This document shows, one piece after another, positions 32,096-45,000 of a stretch of 64,000 nucleotides of DNA. The notes under the pieces were generated by a model, which saw nothing but the letters and a program-made list of their open reading frames with translations, was not told the DNA's origin and made no database searches. The DNA comes from Cololabis saira (taxonomy: Eukaryota > Chordata > Actinopteri > Beloniformes > Belonidae). The stretch spans positions 4,583,769 through 4,647,768 of the forward strand of contig NC_084610.1 of the NCBI RefSeq assembly GCF_033807715.1. The letters are read 5' to 3'. How positions within the stretch are numbered: the stretch's first letter is position 1; each line of letters starts with the position of its first letter. Made by a program: the position numbers and the translations under genes.

Positions 32096-33979
32096 TAAAA
32101 ACATGTTTTTACAAACTGGCAGTAAAAACCGTACCTTGCGCGCCAAAAACGCATAATTTAGCCACTATAACAAAGAATAATATATAAATAATAATAATGT
32201 CATAAAACGTGTATATATCACGACCACGCCTCCCATTGACTTTGCATAGTACTATATCCGTGGTGGTCAGATTAAAACCTCATTAAAACACTGCTAAAAC
32301 AGCGTTAAAAACATGTTTTTACAAACTGACAGTAAAAAACCGTACCTTGCGCAACAAAAACGCATAATTTAGCCACTTTAACAAAGAATAATATATAAAT
32401 AATAATAATGTCAAAAAACGTGTATATATCACGACCACGGATCCCATTGACTTTGCACAGTACTATATCCGTGTTGGTCACACGGAATTATAGCACTTTC
32501 CGTGTTGGTACCACGGAAAATAGGTCGTGGGCATTATCCGTGTGTATATCACGACCATGGATCCCATTGACTTTGCATAGTACTATATCGTGGTGGTCAC
32601 ACGGAATTATACCACTTTCCGTGTTGGTACCACGGAAATAGGTCGTGGGCATTTCCCAGACTTTTGTGAGATCAGGTTGCTTTGCATAGTAGGCTACTAT
32701 ATCCGTGCTGGTCAGATTAAAACCTCATAAAAACACTGCTAAAACAGCGTTAAAAACGGGCTTTTACAAACTGACATTAAAAAACAGTACGTTGCGCGAC
32801 AAAAACGCATAATTTAGCCACTATAACAAAGAATAATATATAAATAATAATAATGTCATAATTCGTGTATATATCACGACCACGCCCCCATTGACTTTGC
32901 ATAGTACTATATCCGTGGTGGTCAGATTAAAACCTCATAAAAACACTGCTAAAACAGCGTTAAAAACGGGCTTTTACAAACTGACATTAAAAAACAGTAC
33001 GTTGCGCGACAAAAACGCATAATTTAGCCACTATAACAAAGAATAATATATAAATAATAATAATGTCATAATTCGTGTATATATCACGACCACGCCCCCA
33101 TTGACTTTGCATAGTACTATATCCGTGGTGGTCAGATTAAAACCTCATAAAAACACTGCTAAAACAGCGTTAAAAACGGGCTTTTACAAACTGACATTAA
33201 AAAACAGTACGTTGCGCGACAAAAACGCATAATTTAGCCACTATAACAAAGAATAATATATAAATAATAATAATGTCATAATTCGTGTATATATCACGAC
33301 CACGCCCCCATTGACTTTGCATAGTACTATATCCGTGGTGGTCAGATTAAAACCTCATTAAAACACTGCTAAAACAGCGTTAAAAACGGGCTTTTACAAA
33401 CTGACATTAAAAAACAGTACGTTGCGCGACAAAAACGCATAATTTAGCCACTATAACAAAGAATAATATATAAATAATAATAATGTCATAATTCGTGTAT
33501 ATATCACGACCACGCCCCCATTGACTTTGCATAGTACTATATCCGTGGTGCTCAGATTAAAACCTCATTAAAACACTGCTAAAACAGCGTTAAAAACGGG
33601 CTTTTACAAACTGACATTAAAAAACAGTACGTTGCGCGCCAAAAACGCATAATTTAGCCACTATAACAAAGAATAATATATAAATAATAATAATGTCATA
33701 ATTCGTGTATATATCACGACCACGCCCCCATTGACTTTGCATAGTACTATATCCGTGGTGCTCAGATTAAAACCTCATTAAAACACTGCTAAAACAGCAT
33801 TAAAAACATGTTTTTACAAACTGACAGTAAAAAACCGTACCTTGCGCGACAAAAACGCATAATTTAGCCACTATAACAAAGAATAATATATAAATAATAA
33901 TAATGTCATAATCCGTGTATATATCACGACCACGGATCCCATTGACTTTGCATGGTACAATATCCGTGGTGCCCACACG
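32096..33979 (-). repeat. 210-bp tandem array, right arm
   Basis: The reverse complement of the left array with the same variants in the same order, but five rather than six GGGGGC units (32881, 33091, 33301, 33511, 33721). Confidence 0.9.
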
Positions 33980-34073
33980 TAATTTTACCAGTTTCCGTGT
34001 TGGTACCACGGAAAATAGTGGTGAGAGGTCGTGGGCATTTCACGGATTTTTGTGAGATCAGGTTGGTCTCACA

Positions 34074-35050
34074 AGCTGGATGATGGTGTCCAATGCGGAA
34101 TGGTGGCGTCATGTCAGTAACTGCATTGTTGGGGATGCAATTACTTGGAGACACTTGTGATGTCTGGACTGTGGGAAGTATATGCAGATGAGGAGCAGGC
34201 GTGGGGCTGAGGGGCATTTAGCTGCTCCGCATGGGAGGAAATCACGAGCAGAGAGGGAAATCATTGTTTCCGTCGTCGCCCACCGGTATTTCTCCAGTCC
34301 AGGTCCAGGTGTTTCCCTGCTCCAACACGTGATGCGAATCAGTCGACCAGTAAAAGACCTGAGCAGACCTTGGTTGTCTGTCCACTGGGATTAGGCCTGT
34401 TGGAGCAGGGAAACATCTAAGACACAAAAGATCACTTTCAATGTCACTTATCTTCTCTGTGTTTGGAAAGGATCCACCTGGATGAGGCTTTTGTAAGGAA
34501 TACATTTATTTTAGCCTTTTCAGGAGTTGCAGAGAACTGGGAGATAGATTGAAAAGGCCCATTTGTGTGTTATGGCCTGGCTCACACTCTTACACAGGCA
34601 AAGCCTGCATGGTATGGAGGTATCACCCATGTCTTTAGCTCTTAATCACCTGAAGTAGTTCCCTTATCTCAAGCAAACAGCGACGGAGAGGAGACAGCCA
34701 AGAGTGGTTACTGTAGTACAAGACCAATGCCACAATGTTTGGGGTGAAAGAGGACGAAGAGAGCTGAGTGATAGGGACCAATCAAGGCTGCAACGAAGGG
34801 ACGGCTAAGTCTAAACCACGGTTCCTCCCCACCAATTCAGATAATTATCCTGTAATCATTAATCTCATATTTGCATTTTTGTCAGTAGAAAACTATGATG
34901 CATATTCTGTTGGTTGTCTGCTGAACAGAAAAGGTCTGTGTGTAAGTTTACTTTGAATCTCCAATAAGAAAAACTTCAATCGATATAAGTTGTTTGTCTT
35001 TATTTCTAACTAAGTTTCTTCTTTCTCATATCAACGAGCAGGTTTAAAAT
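34074..35050. other. Intergenic sequence with unidentified open stretches
   Basis: Overlapping open stretches of 70-97 codons occur on both strands at 33924-34505. No protein family was recognised, and the composition does not allow a gene call. The rest of the interval shows nothing. Confidence 0.3.
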
Positions 35051-35485
35051 ACCTAACACAGAGGTCGGCGACCCAAAATGTTGAAAGAGCCGTATTGGAC
35101 TAAAAACACAAAAAACAAATATGTCTGGAGCCGCAAAAAATGAAGTCTTGTATAAGCCTTAGAATGAAGGCAACACATGCTGCATGTTTCTATATTAGTT
35201 ATAACTGGGGGAAGATGTTTTTTTTTCATTTCGAACTTCGAGAAAAAAGTCGAAATTTCGAGAAAAAAGTCGAAATGTCGAGAAAAAAGTCGAAATGTCG
35301 AGATTAAGAAGGAAAGGAAAAAGGAAGAAAAAAAGAGAAAAAATGGGAAAAAAAAGAAAAAAAGAAAAAAAAGGAGAAAAAAAGAGGAAGAAAAGAAGAA
35401 AAAAAAGGAAAAAAAAAAGGTGAAACATTTTTTAAAAAGCTCCAGGGAGCCACTAGGGCGTGGGTTGCCGATCCCTGACCTAACA
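35051..35485. mobile_element. CAGGGGTCGGCAACC hAT-like MITE, copy 2
   Basis: The element at 35059-35477 has perfect 8-bp duplications ACCTAACA. The interior has CGAGAAAAAAGTCGAAAT repeats, then a purine-only stretch (35310-35420). Confidence 0.85.
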
Positions 35486-36109
35486 CCTTCAATGTAGTCA
35501 GGTTCGGTTGACAGCCATGTGTAGGTCATGTGATGCTCATGGAAACAAAACCGTCAATGGGATATGGGTCCTCGTGTTTCACATGTGAAAAACACATGGA
35601 CAAGCTGCCACAAAGTTTATCTGTGGTTCTTACTAACTTCTGAAGTCCTTTGCACCTGAGGTCTTAATAACATTCCAGTGACATGTTTTGGTGATAACAC
35701 CACAGAGATACTTACAGGTCCATTTCCAACCACGTCTTCACAGCTCCGATCACATGGGCTGGATTTAGGGGGTGGAGTCACCAACTTACTACAAATGCAG
35801 TAAAATGGGTAGAAATAAAGATGAGACGGTCGGATAATTCTCTGATCTGGGTCTGTGATGTCACAAGTCCCTCAACCACTCGTGAAATGTGATCATTTTA
35901 GACGGAGGAGGTCCCAAATACAGGATTTTGTTTTTGATTTAGAAGTTAGTTAAACACCTAAATATTTGCTCAAATCTTGGAAAAGATACATTTTTAGTAC
36001 CGTAGAAAAGTAGGAGAGAAAAGTAAAGACAAGAAGTTTCAAGTTTCCCGTGTGAGTTTCAAAGAGAATAGTTTTACAGGAAGGCCTTTTGGAATAACTA
36101 AAATCAGAG
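35486..36109. other. Intergenic sequence, nothing recognised
   Basis: About 620 bp between the MITE and the presumed lypd1 polyadenylation site. No feature was recognised. Confidence 0.4.
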
Positions 36110-39005
36110 CTCAGATTTCTGCAACATTTATTTACATCACGTCAGCAGAATACAGCGTTACTCTTCACAGAGGACCATTCAGAGGAAATAAATAAAAAAA
36201 AGGAGAAAAACCACCTTGAACATTGCTCAGATCTCATGAATAAAATACTGTGAAACAATGTCACCGGTGGATTATTCTTCTGCCCTAAAACCAGTCATGT
36301 GCAGCTTTGAAATACAACGTGAGAATGTGAGCACTGTTTTTTTTGGTCCACAGCACAGTCACTATTAATATTTACCAACAATACTGTACAAGCTGAGAGA
36401 TGAACCTAAAGCGAGCAGAAAAAGGGGGAATATAAATATGAAAGTTTGTAAGCACATCAGACTGCTCAGATTTCTTCTTGCAGCGATCTGGACTGACTTT
36501 TAATCTTGAGATCGTTCTTCATAGTGCACCAAGTTACATAAACGTTATCATTTAGTGCCCTTTAGTCCAAAAACAGTTCAATATCTCATTTCACAAAGTA
36601 ATATGAACTCTCATTAATGTCACTAATAAGCTTTTTATTCTGGGACAATCATTTCAATTTTATGGATGAGGGTGAAAGAAAAAGATAAATCTATTGGGTC
36701 TTTCAAAACCATTTCAGCATCCTTCATATCCCCTGCAGTTAAATGACAATCGATTCAGTGTGGCAGTGGATAATATGCGTAAAAGTGACAGAATGATGTG
36801 CAGCAAGCTGCCTCAAAAACCTCAAAATTCAGTTTTATAGCCCGGGTTAGAACATCCAGAAACTTTTAACGTTTAAAATACAACGTGATCCATGCAACGA
36901 CGGCAGGAAGCGCTGTAAGAACCCACGGCGCTTTCATGTCATGAATGACTTAAAAGAACACAAGCGAAAGCGTCAAGAATGTTCACAAACACCCCACTTG
37001 ACAAAAAGCAAAGGATATTAAGCGAAAAGTCAGCTGCTCCTGCGAGAAAAACATTTGTTGATTCAGCTTTGCTTACATCAGTAGTTTCCTTGAACGTCCG
37101 TCCTTCAAGGATCCTGATACAAAGATACGTGATATTAATGCTTCTTACAGCCAAACATGAGACCGACACCCTGATACGACTGTGAGGTTCGGACCTGTTT
37201 GTCTTCATCGTTGGTCGTGCAAGTCCTACAAAAGATATGCAACGTGTCTGTGATTCGCAATACTCACATGAATGCTAGCAGCGGCAGCGCGCCTCCGACG
37301 TTTATAGTGATAAATATGCACGCAGAAACAGCTGGCATGCATATTAATCACCACAAACGGCTGACATATGTTACGAGAGGCCTAAAAATGTCAAATTTGA
37401 AGTCAGAACAACGTTAATCTCTCATGAAAACATCTTAACACTATATTCTATTACACATCAATTAGGTTATAACTTTTTCTTTTAATATTTTCTCCTCTGC
37501 TGTTACTTGTTCTAGTGGATGTGAAATGCATTGTGGGATATTTTGCCATTTAAAGTCTTCACGGGTCTAAACTGGAGGTATCGGCCATAAACGTCTGGGG
37601 ATTTCAACCACACTTGACTTTAGATTTCACTGGTACTTCGGCTGTGACGGACGACGTTTCACAAGCGCACTTATCTAGCTACGCTAGCTCTGTTAGCCAC
37701 AAGCTGGTGGGCTCCGACTCTCGGTCCGATCAGGGCACTGGTGTCGGAGAAGCCAAGGACCAGAAGTAGAGAGAAACAAGATCCTGGCCTGTTCCGGCTA
37801 CACCAGGGGCCGGCTAGCTCTGGCTAGCGGACAGCAGGAGAGCAGGAGAGCCTTCACGCCCGGACTCTTCCATGCCAACGCAGACCTGTCGCAGGGGCCT
37901 GTTAGCAGCATTAACACAACCAGCCATAACAGCCTTTATATGAAAGTGATGATACATTTTTGGTCTCACGTCAAGCTTGCGGGATATGCTAAGCGCTAAG
38001 TAGCTAAAGTGACGACAGCTAACAGCTACCGCCCCTAATTATCCATCTATTTGATTTCTGCTCTAAAGTTGGACATTTTAACATGGAGGTCAGTGAGCCG
38101 GTGTTGGAGCCGCCCCCTGGTGGTCGTCCCAGGCACTTCTGCAAAGGTTACGACACGGTGCGGGTGTAATGTTTTTAACTGAAACGAGAGTTTTCTGCCA
38201 ATTCCTGTCAGGTTCTGTGAGCTTTAGTGCGCCAAGCTAGTTTCCAGCTCGCTTCATTTTGTGTCAGCTGCTTTTGTAAAGCTAATTTAGCTTCCTGGTC
38301 GTTTCTGATTGCGGCTTTTCCGAGTTTGTGTTCAGTGCTTTTGCCCACTTTGACCACAGCATGGCAGAAAAAAGAATATCAGGGCTCATTACAGCTTTCA
38401 GGTGTTACTATGTTGGGTTTCATCTGTAGTCTTTGTTTGTTCAGTAGACTGGGTGATTATACCGGTAAACAGATCCACATGCAGCAGTATCTTTGGGCGG
38501 GGCTTTGGTAACGGGTATTTTTAACGATGCTGGACCAAAATCTGAACTGTAGGGGGCCCCCAGAGCAAAAAAAGGAACAAAACAAAACAAAACAAAACAG
38601 CAACGCTCCTCCGTGGTGCTGCTTTACACATCTGAAGTCCATCAACTTTGTTTTTCTAAATAATATACTTCCCCCATCTCTTCAGGTTTTCACCATATTC
38701 AGCCACGGCGCCATTCGTTATATGGCTGCCTTGCCTGAGGCCTGAAATCAGTACACTCCAATCAGATTTACTCATTTGCACATATTTGTTTTGCACAGGT
38801 CCTAAATCATGTTGAATGGGTGTTAAAATGCTATAAAGCTTAAAATCTAAGGTTTCATTGAGATGTATGATTTCTCTCGGATCAAAAGCTTGTGAATAAC
38901 ATACTAGTTTGCCTGTTGGAGTAGATTAGAGGACAGTCCCATCAAATACAGGAGACTAACTGAGAATGTGAGCATAACTGTACAGCTGTGAAGTGGCGGG
39001 AGCGT
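36110..39005 (-). other. lypd1: Probable lypd1 3' UTR / downstream region
   Basis: The first AATAAA on the minus strand after the stop that I could find is at 36127-36132, implying a 3' UTR of up to 2.9 kb. The interval includes a CpG-richer stretch (about 37560-38170), a segment at 38057-38140 that recurs at 41584-41690 and so is repeat-like, and an (AAAAC)n run near 38577-38600. No other coding exon was recognised. A gpr39 last exon, which overlaps LYPD1 antisense in mammals, was looked for and not seen. Confidence 0.3.
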
Positions 39006-42000
39006 CTACGCCAGCGGGAGGAGCAGCAGGGCCAGCGGGAGGAGGAGCCGAGGCCGGCTCGGCGCTGCCGCCGACGGGAAGGGCCGCTTCCTCTTGGGGC
39101 CGTTGCAGAGCGGCGTGTTGCAGCAGGTGATGCACACCGAGTTCAGCCTGCCGGTGCAGAACTGCTGGTAGCCGGAGGAGGCGATGAGGCACGCCCCGGA
39201 GGACGCGCAGGACTTCCGATAATGGATCCCTGCAGGACAGGCAGAAATAACAGAGCAGCCTGATTTCAAAGACACAGAAAGCTGGATTATTGGAGCGCTT
39301 ACTCAGCGCTGAGATGGACATTTGCAAAACATAACCTCAGCCCCATCAGTTTCTCTGCTGTAATTAGATTTCTAAGATTGAACATGTTGCCTTTAAGAGT
39401 CCTTTGTTTTGCCCCGCTGCAGCATTTTATTGCGCTGTTTGAGTTATGGAACATTGATTTTCAGTCTGCTCTTATTAACTGATATTTGTCAGTGTGTTTC
39501 TTTATGTAATTTGTATAAAAAGCGGGGATTTCTTATTGCACCCCAGAGCTGCTCTCTTAAGTAATGTTTCTCCATATTGGTTCTATTTGTTATGTGTTTC
39601 TACGGTATGTTTTATCTTATATGTGCTGTCCTTATTGCATTTTTTATCTTGTGTTTTCTTTTTTCTGTAAATTAAATTTCCTTTTAGTGAGCAAAAGGAA
39701 AAGTTTTGATTAGATCAAATTCACATAAATTCAATCCCTGGCAGCAGAAGCTTCCTTTATCTCGTAGCATGCATAGCCGAGGATTTGTCCTGCTGCCCAG
39801 CCTTTGTGCGGTCGTGGTGAGAGCACACATTTATAAAGAAAAGCATTGGAACTCTTTCGTGCACAAGCATGAAATTACCATCTGTAGCGTGGCTGCTCTG
39901 CTTGGCTGTTTCTCTCAAGGACGCCACGGAGAGCTGCCGTTCCAGCACCGAACCTCTAAATATCCAATCACAAGGGTGCTTGTCAAACACCGAGCCACCT
40001 GCTTTCCCATCTCCTTCAGAACATCAAGGTAACGTTGTCACCCTGCCACGCGCTACACTCCAAGCGGCTGGAGGAGGCTTGACTGTCATCGTTTTAAATG
40101 TACATGGGCTTCAGATGAGGCGTAATAAGGTTCTTGACGGGGTTGGGAGTGTGCACAAGTGTCGGTTTATGACCCGCTTTGTCTCGTGTGAAGGGACCAG
40201 ACACTCTTGAAATGGCATTACATGGTGGGAGATTATTAGTTATCAAAGACCCATCAAGGAGCTCTTCTTCAGGTCCAAATCTGTCTCAGTTCCATTTGAA
40301 GGAACATTTTATTGTCATGATTCTCCTGGAAGCGTTGGATTCCTGATACTGCGTATCTCTTTACCTCATTACGTCCCACATCAACAGCGATGAAGGTGCA
40401 GCGGTACAGGGAATCAAGACAACTCCAGGTAGTAATGAGAGAGGAAAAGAGCAGGAAAAACAAATGTCACATCCCACCAGGAGTGTTTCAGAGCTGGAGA
40501 ACTTCAGAGCGCTGCTTGGGTTTGAACACATTATGTTGCCCCGAACATTGTTTCCGGATCACGTGATCATCACATGGTAAAAACAGACTTTACCAGGAAC
40601 AGGAACTAATCCAGCCAAGCAACCTTCCAGGTCGGCCAGGAATCCTCCAAGATTTACCAACTGCATCGTCCGCTCCCAGTCAAATCCCTTCACCTGGACC
40701 TCGGCCAGGACGGAGCCCCAACAGTCTGGGGAGTGGGGACACCCCCAACTAGCTAAGCGTCAGCTAGTCCAGTGTCCCGGTGGAGATCGGTACTCGTTGT
40801 TAATGTTGTTTCAGCAGCAGTATCAGAGATGAGGACGGCTCTATAGATTTGATCAAAATCAGTGTACAGCTATAGAGGGTAGCATCACAGCAAGTGATAA
40901 CTGCCAGTCATTGGCTGAGCCGACTGTCAATCAATCATATTAGAACGGTAACGACAACCCGTGGCTCTTAAGCGCCGCCCTGGTGGCTCCTGGAGCTTTT
41001 TCAAAAATGTTTTACCTTTTTTTTTCCTTTTTTTCTTTCTTCTTTTTTCCCTTCCTTTTTCCTTTCCTTTTTAATCTCGACATTTCAACTTTTTTCTCAA
41101 AATTTTGACTTTTTTTTTTTTCGAAATTTCGACTTTTTTCTCGATATTTCGTCTTTTTTCTCGAGATTTTGGCTTTTTTCTCAACATTTCGACTTTTTTC
41201 TTGAGATTGTACTTCAACATTAATCTCGACATTTTGACTTTTTTCTCGACATTTCTACTTTTTTTTTCGAAGTGCATAATGAAAAAAAAAATCTTCCCTC
41301 AGTTATAACTAATATAGAAACATGCAGCATGTGTTGCCTTCATTCTAAGGCTTCCAAGACTTTTCATTTTCTGCGGCTCCAGACATATTTGTTTTTTTGG
41401 TCCAATATGGCTCTTTCAACATTTTGGGTTGCCGACCCCTGTATTAGAAATACATTCAATGCTTTATATAAACTCTCCTAGCGTGGTATAAAAAAATCCA
41501 TCTCCCTCAAAGTTGTCATGGGTGTGAAATCAAAGGATTGAGACTAAAACGATTCTTTGAACCAGCGTCTAAAAGTGTTTATTTCTGCTCTAAAGTTGGA
41601 CATTTAAACACGGTCAGCGGGGGTTGACTGGGTTTCGGAGCCTCTATCCAGAAGCTTGATGGTCGTTCCCTCTAGCGGGAACACCTTCATGGGCGAGGAC
41701 GGCCAAACAAATGTCACTTTTATGTCACTATATACTCCAGCTGGTGACGTTAGAAGAACAAAGACTCTCCTCCACCTCCAGCTACATTAGTAAAAGGAAA
41801 AAGAAACAAAAAAGGTGGCCTTGAACAGATCATGGCACTTTGAAATTTGAATTTATAGGCGATGGTGTCTGGGGGGTAGTACTCGTAAAGGGATAAAAAA
41901 CACTTTATAGCATATCTACACCACCAACCTTTTATCTGGCTGAGCAAGTTTTGGAGCTATTGTGACTCGTCTGCATCACAATGTAAATTTCCATGCAGCC

Positions 42001-45000
42001 CTATCTTCCTCCTGCAGCCTGTGAGCAGTATTCATGGGTGAAGTGATAGAGACATGCAGCAGGTCCTGGCATCAATAACAGGCTGCAGCAGCTAGAACTT
42101 TGGTGCTGGACTGATAATGAACCGGCAGTCATTTAAAGTGGATATTTCTCACTTTTCTCCCCAATATTCTGAAAACGTCACACAATAATCTCTCTGTTAT
42201 TTACTGAAAATTGCCTCCGTTATCAGCTGTTCACCATGTGGGAGTGTCGTAACAAAGACTCCAGAAATAATGATTCTTAATGATTAAAACAGTTTTAAAA
42301 CATCGGTCATAGATGCTAAAATGGTTTTTGTGGACTAACACGTTGAGAAAATACTTCAAGACCGTGATAGGAAGTCATTAAGGGCTTTTGTTTGGTTGAA
42401 CACAACCTAATCCAACAAAACGCTGTCAAGTAATGCTGGGATCATGCTGACATGACTTAGTTAGATAACAAGCCAGTTAACCAAATGTGCTTATAAAAAC
42501 CACAAAAAGAAACTTTTGTTTTGCTTTACATGTTTAATTTTGTTTTGTTTTGTTGGTTTAGTCCAGGGGTCGGCAACCCAAAATGTTGAAAGAGCCATAT
42601 TGGACCAAAAACACAAAACTAATATGTCTGGAGCCACAAAAAATGAAAAGTCTTGTATAAGCCTTAGAATGAAGAAGCACATGCTGCATGTTTCTATATT
42701 AGTTAGAACTGGGGGAAGATTTTTTTTTCATTATGCACTTCGAAAAAAGAGTTAATGTTGAGAAAAAAGTTGAAATTTCAAGATTAATGTTGAAGTACAA
42801 TCTTGAGAAAAAAGTTAAAATTTCGTGAAAAAAGTCGAAATGTCGAGAAAAAAATCGAAATGTCACGATTAAAAAGGAAAGAAAAAAGGAAGAAAAAAAG
42901 GAAAAAAGAAGAAAAAAAGGAAAAATAGAAAAAAGAAGAAGAAAAAAAGGAAATAAAAGGTCAAAAATTTTTGAAAAAGCTCCAGGAGCCACTAGGGCGG
43001 CGCTAAAGAGCCGCATGCAGCTCTAGGGCCGCGGGTTGCTGATACCTGTGCTAGCACTTTTAAAAGAGTTTCGGGGTCACTGAACGAGACATCTACGAGT
43101 GAATATGCATGAATTTGAAGGAAGATATTTGAGCTGAAACAATCCCAGGTCTTGTTCGTTGTTAAGTGTAAACTTTCAGTATGGACCACAATGATGAGAA
43201 AGGAAACAGATTTAAGTTTCAAAGGAATATGTGTTTACAGAAATACCACATTTAATGTGGCCTTGGCGGCAGCAGAACTGCGTCCAAACACATTCCTATT
43301 TAAACCTTCTGACAAAAAACGAATTCTCCTTCTGTGATTCTGTCTGCAGGAGACGTAGCACTAAGTTAGGGAACTTTTGTCATCTTTGTCTGATCACTGT
43401 TTCCCTGTTAAAAGTTTATACGAGACGTCGTCAACAGATGATGATAAAACTGCCTTCAATCACTGCAGGAGGAGGACCGGCTTGAATATTTAGGACAAAA
43501 TAGAGTGTGACATCAGGGGACGAAGACTCCTAATCAAACAGTTTATCATAAACCTTTTATACACACTCATAATGACTTTAGTCCGTCTCTAGGGACTCTA
43601 ACTACTGTTCACGTTTGTGTCTTGAAACAGCAATTTATTCTGAATTAGCTCCAAACTGTTTTGATTTATGTTGTTTAGGTCCCTAACATCCGTTCCCATT
43701 CCTCACCATCCAGTAATAGACGTTGGGTTGGTTTAACTCCAGAACGTTTCTTCCTTTAGCGATAAACCCAAGTGCTGACACAGCACCTGTGCATTCGGGT
43801 GCTTTTTATGTGGATATTTTCTGCGTTTTATGGCTAAACCTGCATGTTTGTCAGCGCGTGTGCAGCGTTTGTTAGCCAGCAGCATCAAAGAGCATCTCCA
43901 CTTCCACAGAGAGGCTCGTTTGTCAAAGACGGGCTCTGACAAACGAGCGGGATGAGGCTGTCCAGAGATAATGCTGGCTGGAAGGGGGTTTGTTCATTTA
44001 TTTGTTTTAATGCAGCCTTATTTATACAGGTTTATGAAAAAAAACCCGGCTGGATATGTCTGTGAGGTCTGGATTTTTGTTGCACATCAATAGACGGGTC
44101 CAGGTCTTTGAAGTCAAGCAAAGAAAGAGCAGAAAGGGATAACAATGCCTACCGCGACGCACATCACAGGAGGCTGCTCGGCCCGTTCGGGGGATCAGTC
44201 GCTGCAACGGGAGGATTAAAAAGCCATTTGAAGAAAAAGGAAGCGATAGCTGGAGTCGTTAAGGAATGTTTTTGTTGTGGTTTTCTTTAAAAAGTCAAAG
44301 GTGTGAACGTCACCGCCAATTAAACGGGCTTTTAAGAAGACGCTGGCGTGCGGGTCGGGGTCGGGGCCCGAGCACAAGCCACCGCTCGTCTCCGGTGGGA
44401 TGTCAAATAAATAAATAAAGTGGATTAAATTAAAACTGTGAGGTTGTGCACCCTCCGGGAGCTTGCTCGTGTTTCCAGGTGGCTCCTTTTCTTCTGAAGA
44501 TAAAACAGGAACTTTAATTGAAAAGCCAGTGCTGCTTCGCCACACACACGTTTGCTTTTCTCAGCTCTAATTATCCTCATGGAGCAGTAACACCTGAGAG
44601 TCCACACCGCCACCAACCACACACACTCGCACCTCTGACACTTTACAACGTCATCTATTGCTGCTAAAAACCTGATGACTTCTCAAGGAATCTACAGTCC
44701 TTTACCTTCATGGATTAACCCTTGTGCTGTCTTTGGGTCAAGGAAGGAGGAAGGGAGGAAGGAAGGAAGGAAGGAAGGAAGGAAGGAAGGAAGGAAGGAA
44801 GGAAGGAAGGAAGGAAGAAAGGAAAGAAGGAAGGAAAGAAAGAAGGAAGAATGAAAAGAAGGAAAGAAAGAAGTAAGGAAGGAAGGAAGTAAGGAAGGAA
44901 GGAAGGAAGGAAGGAAGGAAGGAAGGAAGGAAAGAAGGAAGAATGAAAAGAAGGAAAAAGAAGTAAGGAAGGAAGGAAGGAAGGAAGGAAGGAAGGAAGG

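Larger units (their letters stand above)
26485..34073. mobile_element. Giant palindromic hAT-like element, 7.57 kb
   Basis: The ends are CAACCTGATCTCACAAAAAT (26493) and its reverse complement (ending 34065). Perfect 8-bp duplications GTCTCACA lie on both sides (26485-26492 and 34066-34073), so the whole block behaves as one insertion. The left arm (26493 to about 29841) and right arm (about 30692 to 34065) are near-identical reverse complements. In order outward to inward each has an end repeat, an array of 210-bp units, a GC-rich block of about 125 bp, an AAT/AAG microsatellite, and about 700 bp of unique sequence. The loop is about 850 bp. No transposase or other long ORF is present except repeat artefacts. 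The 8-bp duplication suggests mobilisation by a hAT transposase in trans. Confidence 0.85.

Noticed and set aside
34182..34505. Possible transposase or gag-like ORF beside the giant palindrome
   Set aside because: Overlapping open frames on both strands with no conserved motif; listed only as unidentified sequence.
38956..39327. 123-codon minus ORF with Ala/Pro-rich end
   Set aside because: Wrong frame over lypd1 exon 3; the correct frame shows the Ly6 cysteines and GPI tail.
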